Positions 45,901-59,284 of a stretch of DNA of 64,000 bases are shown here, piece after piece. Each line of letters opens with the position of its first letter. Positions within the stretch are counted from its first letter, which is position 1. Made by a program: the position numbers and the translations under genes. Under the pieces are notes generated by a model. The model did no database searches, had not been told where the DNA came from, and saw nothing but the letters and a program-made list of their open reading frames with translations. The stretch is from Metallyticus violacea. Taxonomy: Eukaryota > Arthropoda > Insecta > Mantodea > Metallyticidae. The stretch spans positions 83,292,001-83,356,000 of the forward strand of contig CM060835.1 of NCBI GenBank assembly GCA_030762175.1. The letters are read 5' to 3'.

Positions 45901-48900
45901 AAATCTTCTTCGATGTTGATATTAATTTATTCACTTCAGGTATTTTTTCCTGGACTTAGATTACAGCTTATATAGTTATGTTATGTTGATATGATACGCG
46001 TGCGCACAGGAAAACCTTGTCGCAGCTCTGCAACATATTTAGTATTATCATAGGTCCGGTGTATATAATTTATTATTTTGTTGTTAAACGAGACATATTA
46101 GGATACGCTTAATAATATTGGAAACTGGAAATGTTCATAGGAAAGTAACAGTTATAACGCTCGTGACAATCTTACTGTTTAAACGAAAGTAATAACCAGA
46201 GCCCGAAAAAGACGTTATTTTGATTAAAATAGACAGGCAAAAGGGACTTAAAATGCTGAAAATAGGCAGTAATATCACTCATTGTTAATAAAAGTAAATA
46301 TTTAAGATACTATATCATTTAATTATTACACAATTAAAGTACTTAAGCGTACTTTTCAACAACAAGATGATTTTTCAAGGTATCAAGTCATAGTCTGCCG
46401 CTTGCGAGAGATAATATTTTATAACATGGGGAGGAAAAAAAACCGTTCTACTTGCACTGAAGTGATTGCAGCATATTTAAAACATGCTATTTCGAAAGGA
46501 CTCATACCAGCTACAACAAAACATTCACCTTTCAGGACATCATGGAAATGTTGATCAAGGCAGATAAAGTAGATAAAGTAGTCCTGGCGAATGAGCAAAA
46601 GATGCGCAGTGGTTTCTGATCGAGTTCATTGTCTATTTAAGCGGTAATAGGAGAAACAGGTAATTATATCTCTTATCTCCGTACTGAACCAATTGTAGGG
46701 ACGGTTTATTGCACATCTGACAGCCCTCGCCACAAATTTCCTAGAATTATTTCGTGCAGATCGATATAACGTAATTTGCCAGGACTATTAAAACTACAGC
46801 ATTTTTCTCATCTCTCTATGAAGGTTTTGCTATGTAAAGAGTTTAAGCAAATGCGTTGAGCAGAATGTTTTTGACTCTTGAAAAGAAATAAATATATAGC
46901 AAAATTCTCAATAGATATTTTGGTGAGGTGATTTTTTTCACTTCGATATATTCAAATTCATGATGTGTTTTTTAAAATCGTAAATAATCGAAAAAAATCC
47001 ATAACGATCCAAAACAGGGGGGGGGGTAACTTTTAAACCTTAAAATAGGCAACAGAAGCCAAAAAGACAAAATAAAAACTGGCTCTACCGACTCCAAATG
47101 TACGGAAACACTCATTATTATATCCACCCAGGTAGAAAAGGCATTTTGCCTAGCTTCCGGGCTCTGATGATGGCACCAATATTCGGTACTCGGCGGGGAG
47201 GGGCCAGATCATTAAGTTTTGTTTGTCCCTAGCTTTAAAATGCTCTGAGTTCATATAAACCCGTTTGGTTACCAATATCAGTCTGTTGTGGAAGCACCGT
47301 CAATAAAATGCCATGTTTTCAGTTTGGAGACAGAAGACACGACTGGAGGTTAACTGACAAGCACATTGTGTTTTGAGAACAAGAAAGGAACATATTTTAT
47401 ACAAGTCATTATTAAAGACACAAACATCAATATGGTGATATTGATTAATGTAATAATATTAAAACATAAACATTCTTTTGTATGGTGTGAATATTTGTTA
47501 ATAAAACACATTTTTTCTGATTCTTATTTGTAATATAAAAGAAACGGGTTTTCTTCTCGCAAATATCTGTAGTTACAGAATATCACAAAAAAGTTTGGTA
47601 ACATGTTGCTTGGCCCTTTTCAGGTCTATCTTATATTAATTAAAAGTAACTAGCAACGGATAATCCCCACGTTCTAAATGAAAGAGACGACGAAAAGAGC
47701 TTCATAAGCTTTTGATGTGCAAAACTATTGAGCTGATTACAGCGACATTTGGACGTCGTCTTTTTATTTCTGGTACAGCTAGGGGTCCGTTACGCTTTGT
47801 GATGTCAGAAGAATATTTTATCATCACGCCAGGATCCACGTACTGCACGCCATTGCGCCTGTCAATTTGCCTCGCATTCCAGCAAGACACACAAAGGAGA
47901 TTAACCGCTCGCTCCTCTCTCACTAGGAAATGGACACGAGCACACAGAGATATCGAGTTTACTAGCAGCCTGAACACTAGGCCGGGTTCCCACCGCTAAT
48001 AAACCGGCTTTGTGCAGCACTTGGTTACGTTCGTTTCATTTGTACAAATTGTTTATTCATCTCGGATGCAATTATAAACTCCTCTTAGAGAAATATACGT
48101 AGATGCGCTATATGTATGACCTTTTTTATTTCGCAACTCAAAGCGAGTAGCTTTAGGCGCCTGTGGCGAATGCAGATCGTTCTCTAAAACAATGAAAACA
48201 GAAAGATAATGTACCTGTAAATCCGCAGCTAAAGCAGCCTGGTAGCATTAGGCGCTAACTCAATACTGTAATATTATATACGAGGAGAATTCAGTGTTTA
48301 AGTTGCAAACAGACTGGAGATTTAATAACAGACCTCTAATGTCAATTACATCAACATGTAATTTTACTCCGCCATCGTTCTCTTAATGTTGATATTCTTA
48401 CTTTTAACTCATTAAGATTAGGTCTGGAAGTTCATGCACTGAATAATATGCATGCAAACATGTCCTTACGAAGTTCAAAATATGCATTAATAAATTAAAA
48501 GAAGTCCGCCAGTAACAGCAGGAATGCGAAATAAGAATTAACGTTTATAATTGCTTAGGTTTTAAGGTATAACTATTTCCGTTGTCTAAAATTAATTACA
48601 ATTTATCATCAATAAGACAGGCAATTTTCAATTTAAAAGCAATTGATTCACGAGATTCTTCTGTATTATGAAATATTTCTGGATGTCACACAAGTTTGTT
48701 AAGGCATATATATCTGGTAATTACTTTTTAATAGAAAAAGATAAGTTTTTGGTCAGATGTAGTCAAAACATTTAAGGAAATGGCTGCAGCTTCTAGTGGT
48801 GTGGTTGGTTAGGTAATCTAGAAGAATGAACAAATATAAATACAATACTCCCTTCCAACTAATGGTGTAACAGAATAATTTCATTTTCTCGACAGATGGA

Positions 48901-49190
48901 CACCATTTAAGTTCAGATTTAGCCACTCCTTCAATTGACAGTAGATACTGAGGATAATGCAGTAAGGTTATTTGAGTTACTGGCCGCCTGAGCGTGGCTG
49001 CTAATTGAGGAAGTGCAGCCGCCGCAACCGGAAAAAGGGAGATAAGAGTCGGCGCGCGTAAAGTTAATATTTTTATTTTATTTATATTTTTACTTAAAAC
49101 ATACAATGCTACTGTGCTTAAAACTGATGATAAGCACCAATCTGTGCTATAAGAGATGTTGAAAGTGATGCCCCTCAGTGGCAATATATC
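42948..49190. other. Long AT-rich region, no gene recognised
   Basis: About 6.2 kb. The segment 47700-48000 is relatively GC-rich and open on both strands, but neither translation carries a motif. The frame 48753-49184 (minus, 143 codons) is likewise unassigned. A G-run lies near 47018-47025. No SINE of the three families was found here. Confidence 0.4.
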
Positions 49191-49194
49191 GCAG

Positions 49195-49400
49195 TTATCT
49201 GCATAAGAAATTCCTGTATTTAACTTTTCTTCTGTAAGAACATGAAACCCTGTCTCTCGTATCTTTTGAACAAGCTGGCGAACAGTTTCTCTATCTGGAA
49301 CACATTGCCAATATATTTATTTGAGAATCGCCGTACCACCTCTCTGCAAGAACTCGTTTTCAAATTGTATTGTACTCTTCAAGAGTATATTTATGTACGG
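49195..49400 (-). pseudogene. Tc1/mariner-type transposase N-terminal remnant
   Basis: The minus strand reads YTLEEYNTI, then VPDRETVRQLVQKIRETG (49255-49305), followed after a deletion by HVLTEEKLN. This matches the helix-turn-helix end and VLTEEKLDEI linker of the transposase type also seen at 23.8 kb. Too short to classify further. Confidence 0.5.
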
Positions 49401-50755
49401 GTATAACCAATTGAGAACAATTAGCAAATACTTTTCTCACAGTGAAAACACCGAGTAACAACCGAACGTACAACCATTCGTCGATACAGCCTCCCTCAAA
49501 CTAACCACAAACTGCTACCTGAACCTGAACTGCTGCCTGTACGGTTTTGACGACTGGATTCTCCCAGTACGCACCCGCGGTCAGTCAGCCCATAACTTAA
49601 ATAAGCTCATTGCACACCGCATCAAACCATGTTTCTCTCGGTTTAACACTGATATAGATGGCAGTGAAGTATTAAGTGTTATCTAAAGGCTGAATTCTTA
49701 ACAGTGATTTAAAAACGGTTTTATTAACGCCAACAAGATTCACAAATTCCACCTGCTAGACACGGTGCCTGCTTGTCTCGATTCAAGTTGTGACTTGCTG
49801 ATAAAAATATTACACTGCCAGGTATATGGAATGAAAACGGGGAAGTTTCACTGAAATATAACCGCATAGAAGAAGCTGAATGAAAGAAAAGAAAGTGTAC
49901 TCAATGGGTAGGAAGAGATCAAGAAAAATTTAGAAATATCTCTAAAGATGAATTGCTCATTCGCCATTGAACCCAGTCTCACTCGCATGGAGACATTCGT
50001 GGGAACTGATGGATTTTCAATGCCATTGCGTTGCGTGTTAGGATAGATATGCAACCAGTTTCGCCTTCTTTAACCCAGAAGATACCGCAATAATTGCCTC
50101 AAGAACACAGAGCTTTCGATATAATTTACCATGATAATGAACAGAAAATATGTTCACGTCGTTCTGGAGTATGAATCGACACTCCAACACTGGAGGACAA
50201 ACTAAAGGCTGCACTTCGTGCAAACAGATTACCCTCCATAACAGTACACAACCAAACACTACTGCTGCAACTGTTAGCATCAACTAGGGGCTTAAGTATT
50301 TGAATCGTCTCCCTTAAAGTCTAGACCGCGAAAGCGTTGCGAGGAAGTCAATAAAATACTTTCTGAAAGATATGAAAAGCATATGCAAAGGAAGTAGATG
50401 CGTAGAAAAATATGATGAGCATTTCAATAAGAATGCAGCTTTCTTTTATGTGTGGAATTGCACCAGTATCGTGGCAGTAAAGGCAGCCTGGCAATATCGC
50501 TAACACTATGCGGGGCTAATAATTTTCTGTAAGCATTTGACTGCCGATAGCGAATGCCATGTTTTCGAGGAGATAATAAAACATTAAATAATAACAAAAA
50601 CGAGCCTAGAGAGAGGCTTCTGGTGGTACCTCAATTCCAGGCGAGAACAAAATTATGAAAAATCCACCTATGCAACTTGATCTCACCGAGAATCAAGTCC
50701 GACCCGGGAGTTAAAAAGCAGGATTTACGGTAGAGTTTGAGCTGTATGAGCGACG
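49401..50755. other. Unassigned sequence
   Basis: May contain the 5' end of the transposase remnant (49400-49620 is more GC-rich). No other signal. Confidence 0.4.
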
Positions 50756-50990
50756 GTGAATAGGTAACGCTCTGTATAACTGTCGATAATGTAGCCTGGC
50801 AGTATAGGCAATGCTTTGTACATTATTCGATAATAAATACTGGTAGAATAGGCAACATCTGCTGTACTCGAAGATAGCCTGATAGGTTAGGCAACATTCT
50901 CTACAATTAGAAACAGCCCAGCGTATATCACACAGAATTACTGCAACTAATTAATGTAGCGTAGCATATAGGCAATAAGCTTACAGCGGG
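50756..50990. repeat. Degenerate minisatellite, about 42-bp unit
   Basis: The core TAGGCAAY(G/A)YTYT(G/C)TACA recurs at 50761, 50805, 50849, 50888, about 50926 (decayed) and 50969, giving steps of 44, 44, 39, 38 and 43 bases. Units also share a preceding TAGCCTGGCAGTA-like stretch and a TTCGATAAT-type end. Single related motifs lie outside the array near 48230 and 50485. Confidence 0.65.
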
Positions 50991-51339
50991 CTTGAGGCAT
51001 TGGTGCTTAAAACAAGCTCTTAAAAGTATGAAATGTGCACTATCAAACTGAAAATATGGATTACAAATATGTTTTGAATACGTTTTCAATTTCCGAAACT
51101 ACTTAATGATAGATCTAGGCAATTAAATTTCAAATTTATAATCTCAATTTTAATAGTAAAGTATTTTCAGTAGAGTTTACAAGTGCATAATTCAAACTAA
51201 TACATTGAATAAATACTGTGAACATTTACTTAAATCTGGTACCTGATAAAGAAAATTAGAAAAATGTCAAAAGAAATATTGTTTTTCTTATAAAGTAACA
51301 CAATCTCATTGTTTAATTGATGCAATTTATAATTTGTTT
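50991..51339. other. Unassigned AT-rich sequence
   Basis: No gene signal. Confidence 0.4.
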
Positions 51340-52060
51340 TACTTGCCCAAGTAATCTACAAAAATAACTTTCCGAAATAAACATTAAATGAGGATATGAA
51401 CGTTTAGATAACTAGAATAAAATATTGATCGCTGTGTAACATTCCCTCCGCACCTCACAATAACTTACAAGTGCCGTTCACGTGCAAGCTATTGCCAATA
51501 AATATATAATATTTTCTGTAATTAAGTTTGAAGGTGGAAAGATGCATTTCTGCAACTCAGATGTCGCTGGAGAATATTTCATTTTGGGCGCATTCATACG
51601 ATTAACAACACAGTCAAACATAATTTTGATCCTGTCAAAATATTTGCCACTTCCTACAAATAAGAAAGCTATTTTCTTCGCCGAGTCCTCACTTTCAGTC
51701 AGACGAAATACTGAATATAAAAATTATGGGAATATATAAGAGTATATACAGGACGACCCAATTATCTCGCTCACACAAAATAACTTATGGTGTTAAAAAG
51801 GGTTTGTTTTTCATTTGAAATATCTGAAAAAAGATTATTTTGGGTGAGAGAGATAAATATGATACTCTGTATATATATTTGATTACGTTTGCAATTTTAG
51901 TAAGAAACCAAAAAAAAAGGCACTAACTTCAAAATAAAAATTTAAGTATTATACGTCGCTAAACATAAAAATTCATTTGCTTCATCATAAACTGTTTTTT
52001 TTTTAAAAATAGGCACTTGCCTGAAGATTCACTGACTACTCCTAACCAACATAGTATTAG
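51340..52060. repeat. Diverged unclassified repeat C, copy 1
   Basis: Pairs with 60000-60590 in the same orientation over several hundred bases. Shared blocks: a GAAATAAACAT and AGATAACTAG region (51375-51420), CTGTCAAAATATTTGCCACT (51632-51651), TTTTAGTCAGACGAAAT-like (51694-51711), and AAATAGGCACTTGCCTGAA (52006-52024). Indels are many, so it is old. No coding content is recognised; the frame 51482-51739 lies in it but is not conserved in copy 2. Confidence 0.65.
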
Positions 52061-53779
52061 CGTGTCACTTTGGGCTGAAGACATCTGTTGTATAGACACG
52101 GTAAAGAAGTTAAGGCTGTGGAGAGGGCCATTTCCACGGTTTTATTCTCTTGTACGCTTCGGATCCTTTTAAACCGCAGAGATATCGACATATGCTGTTT
52201 TAAAACACTATGCACTATCTTTTATATCTCCTAGGTTCATATGACATTGCTGCATGCAATTCTACTGGAGTACTTTGGTGGCAATCTTAGATGTGTGGTG
52301 GTGGACCAAGCTAAACAGTGATATTTTCTTTTTTATGACTCATTATTTTAGCATAATATACTTCTTAAAGTTTAGTAGAGCTACTGTAACATTTTCCACG
52401 GACTGTGGGTTCTTGTCAAAATAAAACATGCGCGCAGCATCCGTGCCGCCAGTCTTGTATTTGTGGTAGTTCAACTCAAATATAATGCAGAGGCGTGGCA
52501 TACAAAGCGAACGATATCCGTTCGATCTGACGTCTTGACGCTCGAATAACTTCAAATCCCTTTCCTTTGCATTTAGTGTGAGTGCTGCAATTTGTTTCGC
52601 GGTTAGCGGAGGTCAAACAGGGGAACGTCGATAGCAAGCAAGTACGGCCTGGCACTGCACGCGATATGGCGCTGTCGGTCACTAACCCTACTGACAAAAC
52701 ACGCGCCTTCAATGGCATCAGAATCTCTTGCCAGATAAAGAGCCTGTTGCGATCTCACTGCCTTCGCGAATCCCTCCCCCCTTTTTGTTATTCTAAGTGA
52801 ACGCTAAACAATTTACGACGGTAGAATGGATTGTAGCAGCTCTTTCTTAAGCTGATTTCGTCTTTTGTCTTTATATTTATAACACTAAATGTTGGAATAG
52901 AAAATACCATCATGTCTGAAGGCTGAGTGCGAATCAAAAGAGTTAATTCTGTCCTTGTTTGCCATGAAGGTGTCTAAATTAGAGTAATTGTTTTATTTAC
53001 TTTCAAATATTTCATTCACTTAACTGTTATTGTGTAATCGTGCATCGGTACAGTATATAATGTATTAATTAGAATCTGTTTTACTTTAGAAAGTGTGCTC
53101 TTTATTCATTCTTAATTCTAGAAAAATTTACAGATTAAAAGGAGCATTAAAAGAAGATTGATTCTTAGTTGCATAATCGCCTACCTGCATTGTACACCAC
53201 GCTTTTGTTTCTAATTATAACGCTTGTCTGCATTGATCTTGTAAGAAAACCTGTTAATATCTAAAGTACTGGCTGACTGCAGAGGCAAAGTTGCTGACTG
53301 TGGCGTATATATACATAACTGATTACCAACAATATGGTCGATGGTTCAGACTACTTTACATAAAAATAACAGTGATTTTCATAATCACTGCCAGAGGGAG
53401 ATGAATGGGAACTTCCACGGAGTTTTCGTTGCTGTGTAGGCTAGTCTTGGTCTCAGACAACTTGATTGTAGCTGTTCTGGTATTTGTAGAACCTGACATC
53501 TAACAGAAGGACCGGAGTGCAGACATTATCAATTTAAAATGCTGTTTTGGTTCAACTGTTATAACTATAACAGCGCAGTTTGTTAAAGATTTTAGAATAA
53601 GAGACTGTAAAAAGTTAAGAGTTCAGTAAAACATCAACGCTTATTTTAAGAGTGATTTATGTATATACGCATAAAAAGAACTGGAGGATTGAATTTATAT
53701 AGGTACAAACTGATTTAATGGTGTAATTATACATGAACTTTTCCAGTGCTGCAAGCAATTTGTTACTTAAATTATTGAT
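52061..53779. other. Unassigned sequence
   Basis: The segment 52400-52790 is more GC-rich and open on both strands without recognisable motifs. Nothing is named. Confidence 0.4.
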
Positions 53780-53940
53780 AATCACATTGTCATAATTTTG
53801 AACATAATGACTTTTGTGATAGCATTTCAAAGTAATTTTCGTGGTATATTCAGCATAAATTAGATTTTATATTAATGTCGACATATCTTATTTCAGTCCA
53901 TCATATACAAAAAGCTACGTTTTTCCACTGAGCCTATGTC
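53780..53940. repeat. Diverged unclassified repeat B, copy 2
   Basis: Partner of 30366-30525; the blocks are described in that entry. Confidence 0.6.
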
Positions 53941-55389
53941 GACTATTTGCTTTCCATTATAGCCTGATTTTGTAGTTTGCAGATGGATGGATGCAGTTTA
54001 CTGATAGATGGTCTCTTAGTGCAACCTTCACCTTATATCAAGCTGTTTGCTTTTCCTTTTCAGGTGTTAAGTCGTTTTTGAGCCTTCGCAGTACTTGCCT
54101 CTTTAAACACCATAGAACAAATTCCTAGAAAATTAGTTGATACTGAGAAACGAACACGATTCTAGTCAAATGAGAGTTAAAAATATTACCTAACTAACTC
54201 ATTTGATAGATGCTGCTCTTAAACAACAACGTGTATTTAAAAATCTGAGACAGAAGGAAAAGGCTGAACAATGTTGACTGATTGCAGCAGAGATGTGGGA
54301 AAAACACTACAGAATATTGGAAGAGGATCTTTTATTTGTAGGCGTATAAGTTTCATGAGATAAAGTATGAAATAAATTAGAGGCAGCAAATGAGGCTGCA
54401 GGTGACCGGCGATTGTCGCTACCAGAATTCAAATCCGTTGATTTGATGCTGCCACGGCATGGGCAGTAAGCAAGTCGAACATAAATTTTCCGCATTTCTA
54501 AGCACACAAAATAAACACATGTACGGAATTGTATTCACTTTATTGCACGTTCTATATAAAATATATTATGATCTGTCAAGCGTTTCGCAAATATTAATAT
54601 TAACCCATTAATGAATCCCAATAAGAGAGCTAAATGTACTGAATATACCAAAGCGAAAGATAAATACTTCTTTTAAGAATTAACGTTAAAAATAATACAA
54701 AGCAACATCCTTATTAAATATAGTACTTTTGTTGTACTTCTGCTCCTTTTTGTTTTATTTAAGTTCTTATTTTTTTCGTTGGATCGTAGCTATGAAAGGT
54801 GTAGAACTGCTTATATGTTTTCTGTAGTTTTGTTTGGCATGTACCTAGATGTGGCTTATATTTACGGTATAACTCGTCTAAAAGTTAAAACAAAAGTACA
54901 ACATTTAGGCAGAGTTCTTTACGCAGGTTCGAAGCTTGTAAGCAGTTAGGACATGAGCAAAATACGTGCAAAGGTAGGGTCTGGCCAACAATTAAGGAAT
55001 GGTGGGAAAGCTGCAATACACGTACTGTATAATAAATAGCTGTTGGAACTATTTACAATAATGTAACAAATTTCAAGAATAATACTCCACTTCCACAGCT
55101 AAACTGTAAACCCAATCTAAATTTAATTCCATCTGCCAATTATTTTGCGGAATTGACCGGTCACATCCTGTAACATCTCAACCGATAGTGTTTGTTACTT
55201 GCGTAACAAAATATTTTGCTCATGTCTTACCTGTCCACTTATACAGAGGTTGTGGATTAGGATCAAGCTGCTTGACTTAATTAATTACAGATTAATATTT
55301 TACGTTCCTATATAGGGATATCATTTTCTGGTTAATTATACTGTTGTTTCAATGTTAATATTTTATTACTAGAAAAATAAGTAGCTCTA
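53941..55389. other. Unassigned AT-rich sequence
   Basis: No gene signal. Confidence 0.45.
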
Positions 55390-55990
55390 GTACCTTCCCC
55401 ATCCGTTTCTCTTCTCTTCTACAATTATCTTATCTTTTTTTCTCCTTTTGACTTTATTCTCTCTTTTCTCTCTTGTCGCTCTCTCTCTTCTCATTTCTCT
55501 CTCATCTGATCCTGTAATTTTTTCTTCCTCAGGTTCCTAGTATTAGGTTCTCTGCTCCATTTTCTCTTCCGCTTATTTCTCTCTTCATCTCATCTCCTCT
55601 TCTCCACCTTTTCTTACTGTAATCTCTTCCGTCTTTTCTGTTATTTACTCTTCTTCTCTGTTCTCTCCCTCTACTCTACTCTGCTCATTAAGGTATATTA
55701 TTTTCCCAGTCATTGGTCTCGTCTTTTCCTTCTTCTCTCTTTTCTTTTGTTCTGTTATCTACTTTTCCGTCTTCCACTTTATACGTTCCCTTTTCATGAT
55801 CTACTGTCCTCTTTTCTACTCTATTCTACTTTACTTCTTCTCACCTCTGCTTCTGCTCTTATTTTCTTCTCTTCTCCTTTCTTCTTATCATTACCTTTTC
55901 CTTTTTCTCTTTTATTCTTTTTTCTTCCATGTCTACTCTCTTCCCTGCTTTGTCCTGCTTCCCTCTCCCCTGCACACACCTGATCTTTTT
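55390..55990. repeat. Pyrimidine-rich low-complexity tract
   Basis: About 600 bases in which the plus strand is overwhelmingly C and T, in irregular TTCTCT/TCTTCC motifs with few purines. The long leucine/serine/phenylalanine frames across it (55747-56011) are composition artefacts. Confidence 0.9.
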
Positions 55991-57679
55991 CTGCTACAGC
56001 TCATTTTGTAGTGCAGTGTTTTTCTCTATTTTGTATTGGTAAGGTGTTTGGCAACATGACACGATGAATAATTTATTGGAAGGAAACTGTGTAAAAATTC
56101 CGATAGTGAAGTTTCTGCTACATGTTATTGTGAATCGTAAATTTAGGTGCTTAGGACATCCCATTTTAGAGCTGAAAAAACACAACTGGACGCGAAAGCA
56201 ATAAGTGCCAGTCTAGACGACTGTCGTAAAGGGAAATTATGGAGGAAGAACCGTAAACAGTTCTAAAACGCCCCCTAACAAGAACATCAAACGCATCTAT
56301 GATGCAAGATACGACATATAGTAATGAATAGGACTGCTTACAAACCCTACATAAAACACAATGCACCAGCCTCAAGTGAGCTGTGTGACTGGTAATACTA
56401 AGTACATTTATGACGTGGAAAATGCAGCCATAGTAACCAATATGTGACACAAACGTTACTGTTTTGAAACATCTGGTGAGCGAAGTCATGCCAAGAAAAC
56501 GTCTGCAAGAAGATCACGTCGAGAATATCCACTGCAATCGTCAACGAAACATCTGGAAAGATGAAGCAGGAGAAACCCGAAAGACTCAGGTTACATATTA
56601 AACACTTAGGTATTCAGACATTTAGCCTAAAAATGCAAAATTTTCATGTAAAGGTTTTAAACAAGGTATGCGGTAGCTTAACTTAAGTCTTGGAATTAAA
56701 CTATTGTTCTTCAGGTAGGGTGTTCAGTATGGCAAACGTAAATATGAAGGCTTTAATTTTCTCTGATAGTGAAGCTGATTTTCGCGAGATTCAGTCAAAG
56801 CTGGCAAAGGTTATATCTGCGTTCTCTTGTCAGGATGATTGTAGTAAAATGTCGCTTGTGTCCGTGCAAGATCAGGCGTGAACTGCAGCCAGCGAAACGG
56901 CATGTGCCTGGCAAGGAGGAGATCACAATGTATCGCATAATTTCTCATTCAGAATATCTAAAAATGAAGTAACGGATGCAGGCACACTGTTCATTACAGT
57001 TGTGCGATAAGTTCCTTACTTAAAGCATTTGCTACAGAATTAACTTGGGTAAGAATTATACAGTAGAGATGTGAGATCGCTGGAACATGTGCCTCATATA
57101 GTAAACATCATAGTATTTTAACGGAAGAAAAAAAAACTAAATGTCTCTCTTATTCTAAAGAAACTAGGCTGCGAGACATTTGAATTCCTATCTGGAAAAG
57201 GATTTACATGAATAATCACCGAAAAAATGAAATAAAAACATTAACAATAAAATTGAGTGTTAATATTGCGGTTCTGTGGTTATCGGGAAATAAGTTGCAT
57301 AGCCTGAATTCATATCTCGAGTGTACGGTCAGTGACATCATTACTGAGAAAAAAGTTGACGCAAGTCTTAGAAGGGTGAATGACCTGTCTGAAGGTTTAG
57401 TTAATAAGAAATAAGGTAACCGGAATGTGGTTAGCAACTCTCGGTACTCAGCAAAACGCCAATGTAAATTATAAATGCGTTTCCAAGGAAGAAGCGTTTG
57501 CCTTGAGAATCAATATTTATCAAGAAACAAGATTATTTATAGCCTTGAAGACTTTTCCGAAACAATGATGGATAATTATTGCCGAGAAGTAAGTCTGACG
57601 TAGAAGAATGAGCGGTCGAAGTCAGCAATCAACAAGTAATAAGGTAATTCAAATTTGATAGCGTACCTTTGAGAAATCT
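55991..57679. other. Unassigned sequence
   Basis: The frames 56690-56881 and 57208-57414 are not AT-trivial in composition, but I recognise no domain and see no splice-supported extension. Confidence 0.4.
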
Positions 57680-57825
57680 GGCAAATGCTGGGGAGGTACC
57701 CTAAACTCAGGCCTGGAAGTTTCCTTACTTTAAAAAAATTCCTTTCCCAATATATCATTTCATTTCATATATCGCCAGTGTTCACAGCCTGTGGTGCCTC
57801 AGTAGTAAAAACGGGCGTTAAAAGC
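57680..57825 (+). mobile_element. tRNA-derived SINE, family 1, copy h (5'-truncated)
   Basis: Only the 3' half remains: GGCAAATGCTGGGGAGGTAC, GGCCTGGAAGTTTCC, ATATATCATTTCATTTCAT, and the GTGGTGCCTCAGTAGTAAAA end with ACGGGCGTTAAAA. No tRNA-like head. Confidence 0.9.
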
Positions 57826-58990
57826 CATTAAAATCTGTGAGAAATACATGCAAAACATGTTCTAATAATAAAAACTGCTGAAATGTTTACTTACATTCCT
57901 ATTAATCTCACAACTTGCGAAGTAGGGCTTTGGCAAGACACATCGCAATCATTTTTATTGAAGTGCGAAGTTTTCTAGACACTTGGTGGCTAGGTGCAGA
58001 ACTATTAATTACTTGTTTGCAATATATGGAATAACTTTGAATGTAGGACAGGAAAGAACCGAAATTAATTATTAGAAGCTAGAAATCAACTAACATTCAA
58101 CAATTACTGGATTGGAGATATTCGGTGTCTTCTTATTTGGTCCATCGCAGATTCCTAAAACTCGTATTTGCTTTTATGTTATGCACAAAAAAGGATAGAC
58201 ATGTAATCAATAAACATTCATAAAGGGTGTTGAAATAAAGTTATGTTTCAGAATGCGCAGGTGCTGAACATTCGACCTCCAGTATTGTTCCGGGATCCAT
58301 ACAAATTTTCCAGACGAAAATATTGGGGGTTCCTCCATTCTCATCCAAGCATTGCTGTACTTGTAACTTCATTTTCTGGTATTCCCTACTCTTTTCTTTA
58401 GACAGTACAAAGTAAAAACTCTGTAGCAATTATAATACGGTTAATTTCGAGAGTTACAGTTTTTTGACATTATGCGGTCAGTAAAGACACTGATTGAGTT
58501 TCATAGAGTCGTAATATATATGGGTGCAGAGTTTTCTTTTCCATTTGCTCAACTCCGTACAACTTATCCACAAATTCCATGAAGATGCAACCATAAACCT
58601 AAGTGTTCACTATCTCATCAAAGGAAACTGTACCAATGACGCAGATGTCAGCTACTGCGCACCAGGTGTAGGAAAACTCTTCACATTTTCATTCTTCAAA
58701 GATGAATTCGTCACATTGGAGGACTCTCATCAGTACTGGCCCAGTCACAGATTTCACTGTATATTCGTATCAATATTAATTTGTCACTTATCAGATATTT
58801 GACACATTTCCAAGTTTTAAGCTGATGAATTGATGAGTCACATGACAGATGCAATTTCGCAGAGGCTATAAATGCTTCTACGTTCATGCAGGGAATATTT
58901 CCTTCGGACATTTCACGTTGCTTCTTTTTGGAAGTTTGGTTTAATTTCTCTGGCTATTTCTCGCGTTCCTGTTTGGATAATGAAAAAAAA
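57826..58990. other. Unassigned sequence
   Basis: The minus-strand frame 58241-58429 (ENGGTPNIFVWKICMDPGTI inside) looks like real decayed coding sequence but I cannot name the family. The frame 58524-58802 has no motif. Confidence 0.35.
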
Positions 58991-59284
58991 ATTGATTTAG
59001 TTTAATTATTGAATCTCTTTAACATCTCAGGTCATCAGCGTCCCATTCAATTCCGGGCGTGAAACGGCCGACAAATTTTGCTCAGAGGTCTCTTCTTTCA
59101 GGCTTGAGGTTCTTTTTCGTGCCGTAAACGTACGACACGGGACCCACGGCTTTATTTTCATTCCGAAGGTAGCCATAATTAGGATTTTTACGCCCGAAAA
59201 AATCCATCGATCCTGGCCGGGTTTGAACCCGCGACCTTGAGTTTAGGTGGCAAGTATGGTTAACACTACACCACCAGGACCGAC
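58991..59284 (-). mobile_element. tRNA-derived SINE, family 2, copy f
   Basis: The complement of family 2, well preserved: AACATCTCAGGTCATCAGCG, GGCCGACAAATTTTGCTCAG, and GTTCTTTTTCGTGCCGTAAA. Then come GACACGGGACCCACGGC, TGGCCGGGTTTGAACCCGCG (box B) and GGTTAACACTACACCACCAG (box A). Confidence 0.93.

Noticed and set aside
52500..52545. Imperfect palindrome around a GATATC core
   Set aside because: Short, with mismatches, and no partner or context to support a regulatory role.
55747..56011. Leucine-rich, membrane-like frames
   Set aside because: They arise from a pyrimidine-rich low-complexity tract; two frames overlap with equal quality.
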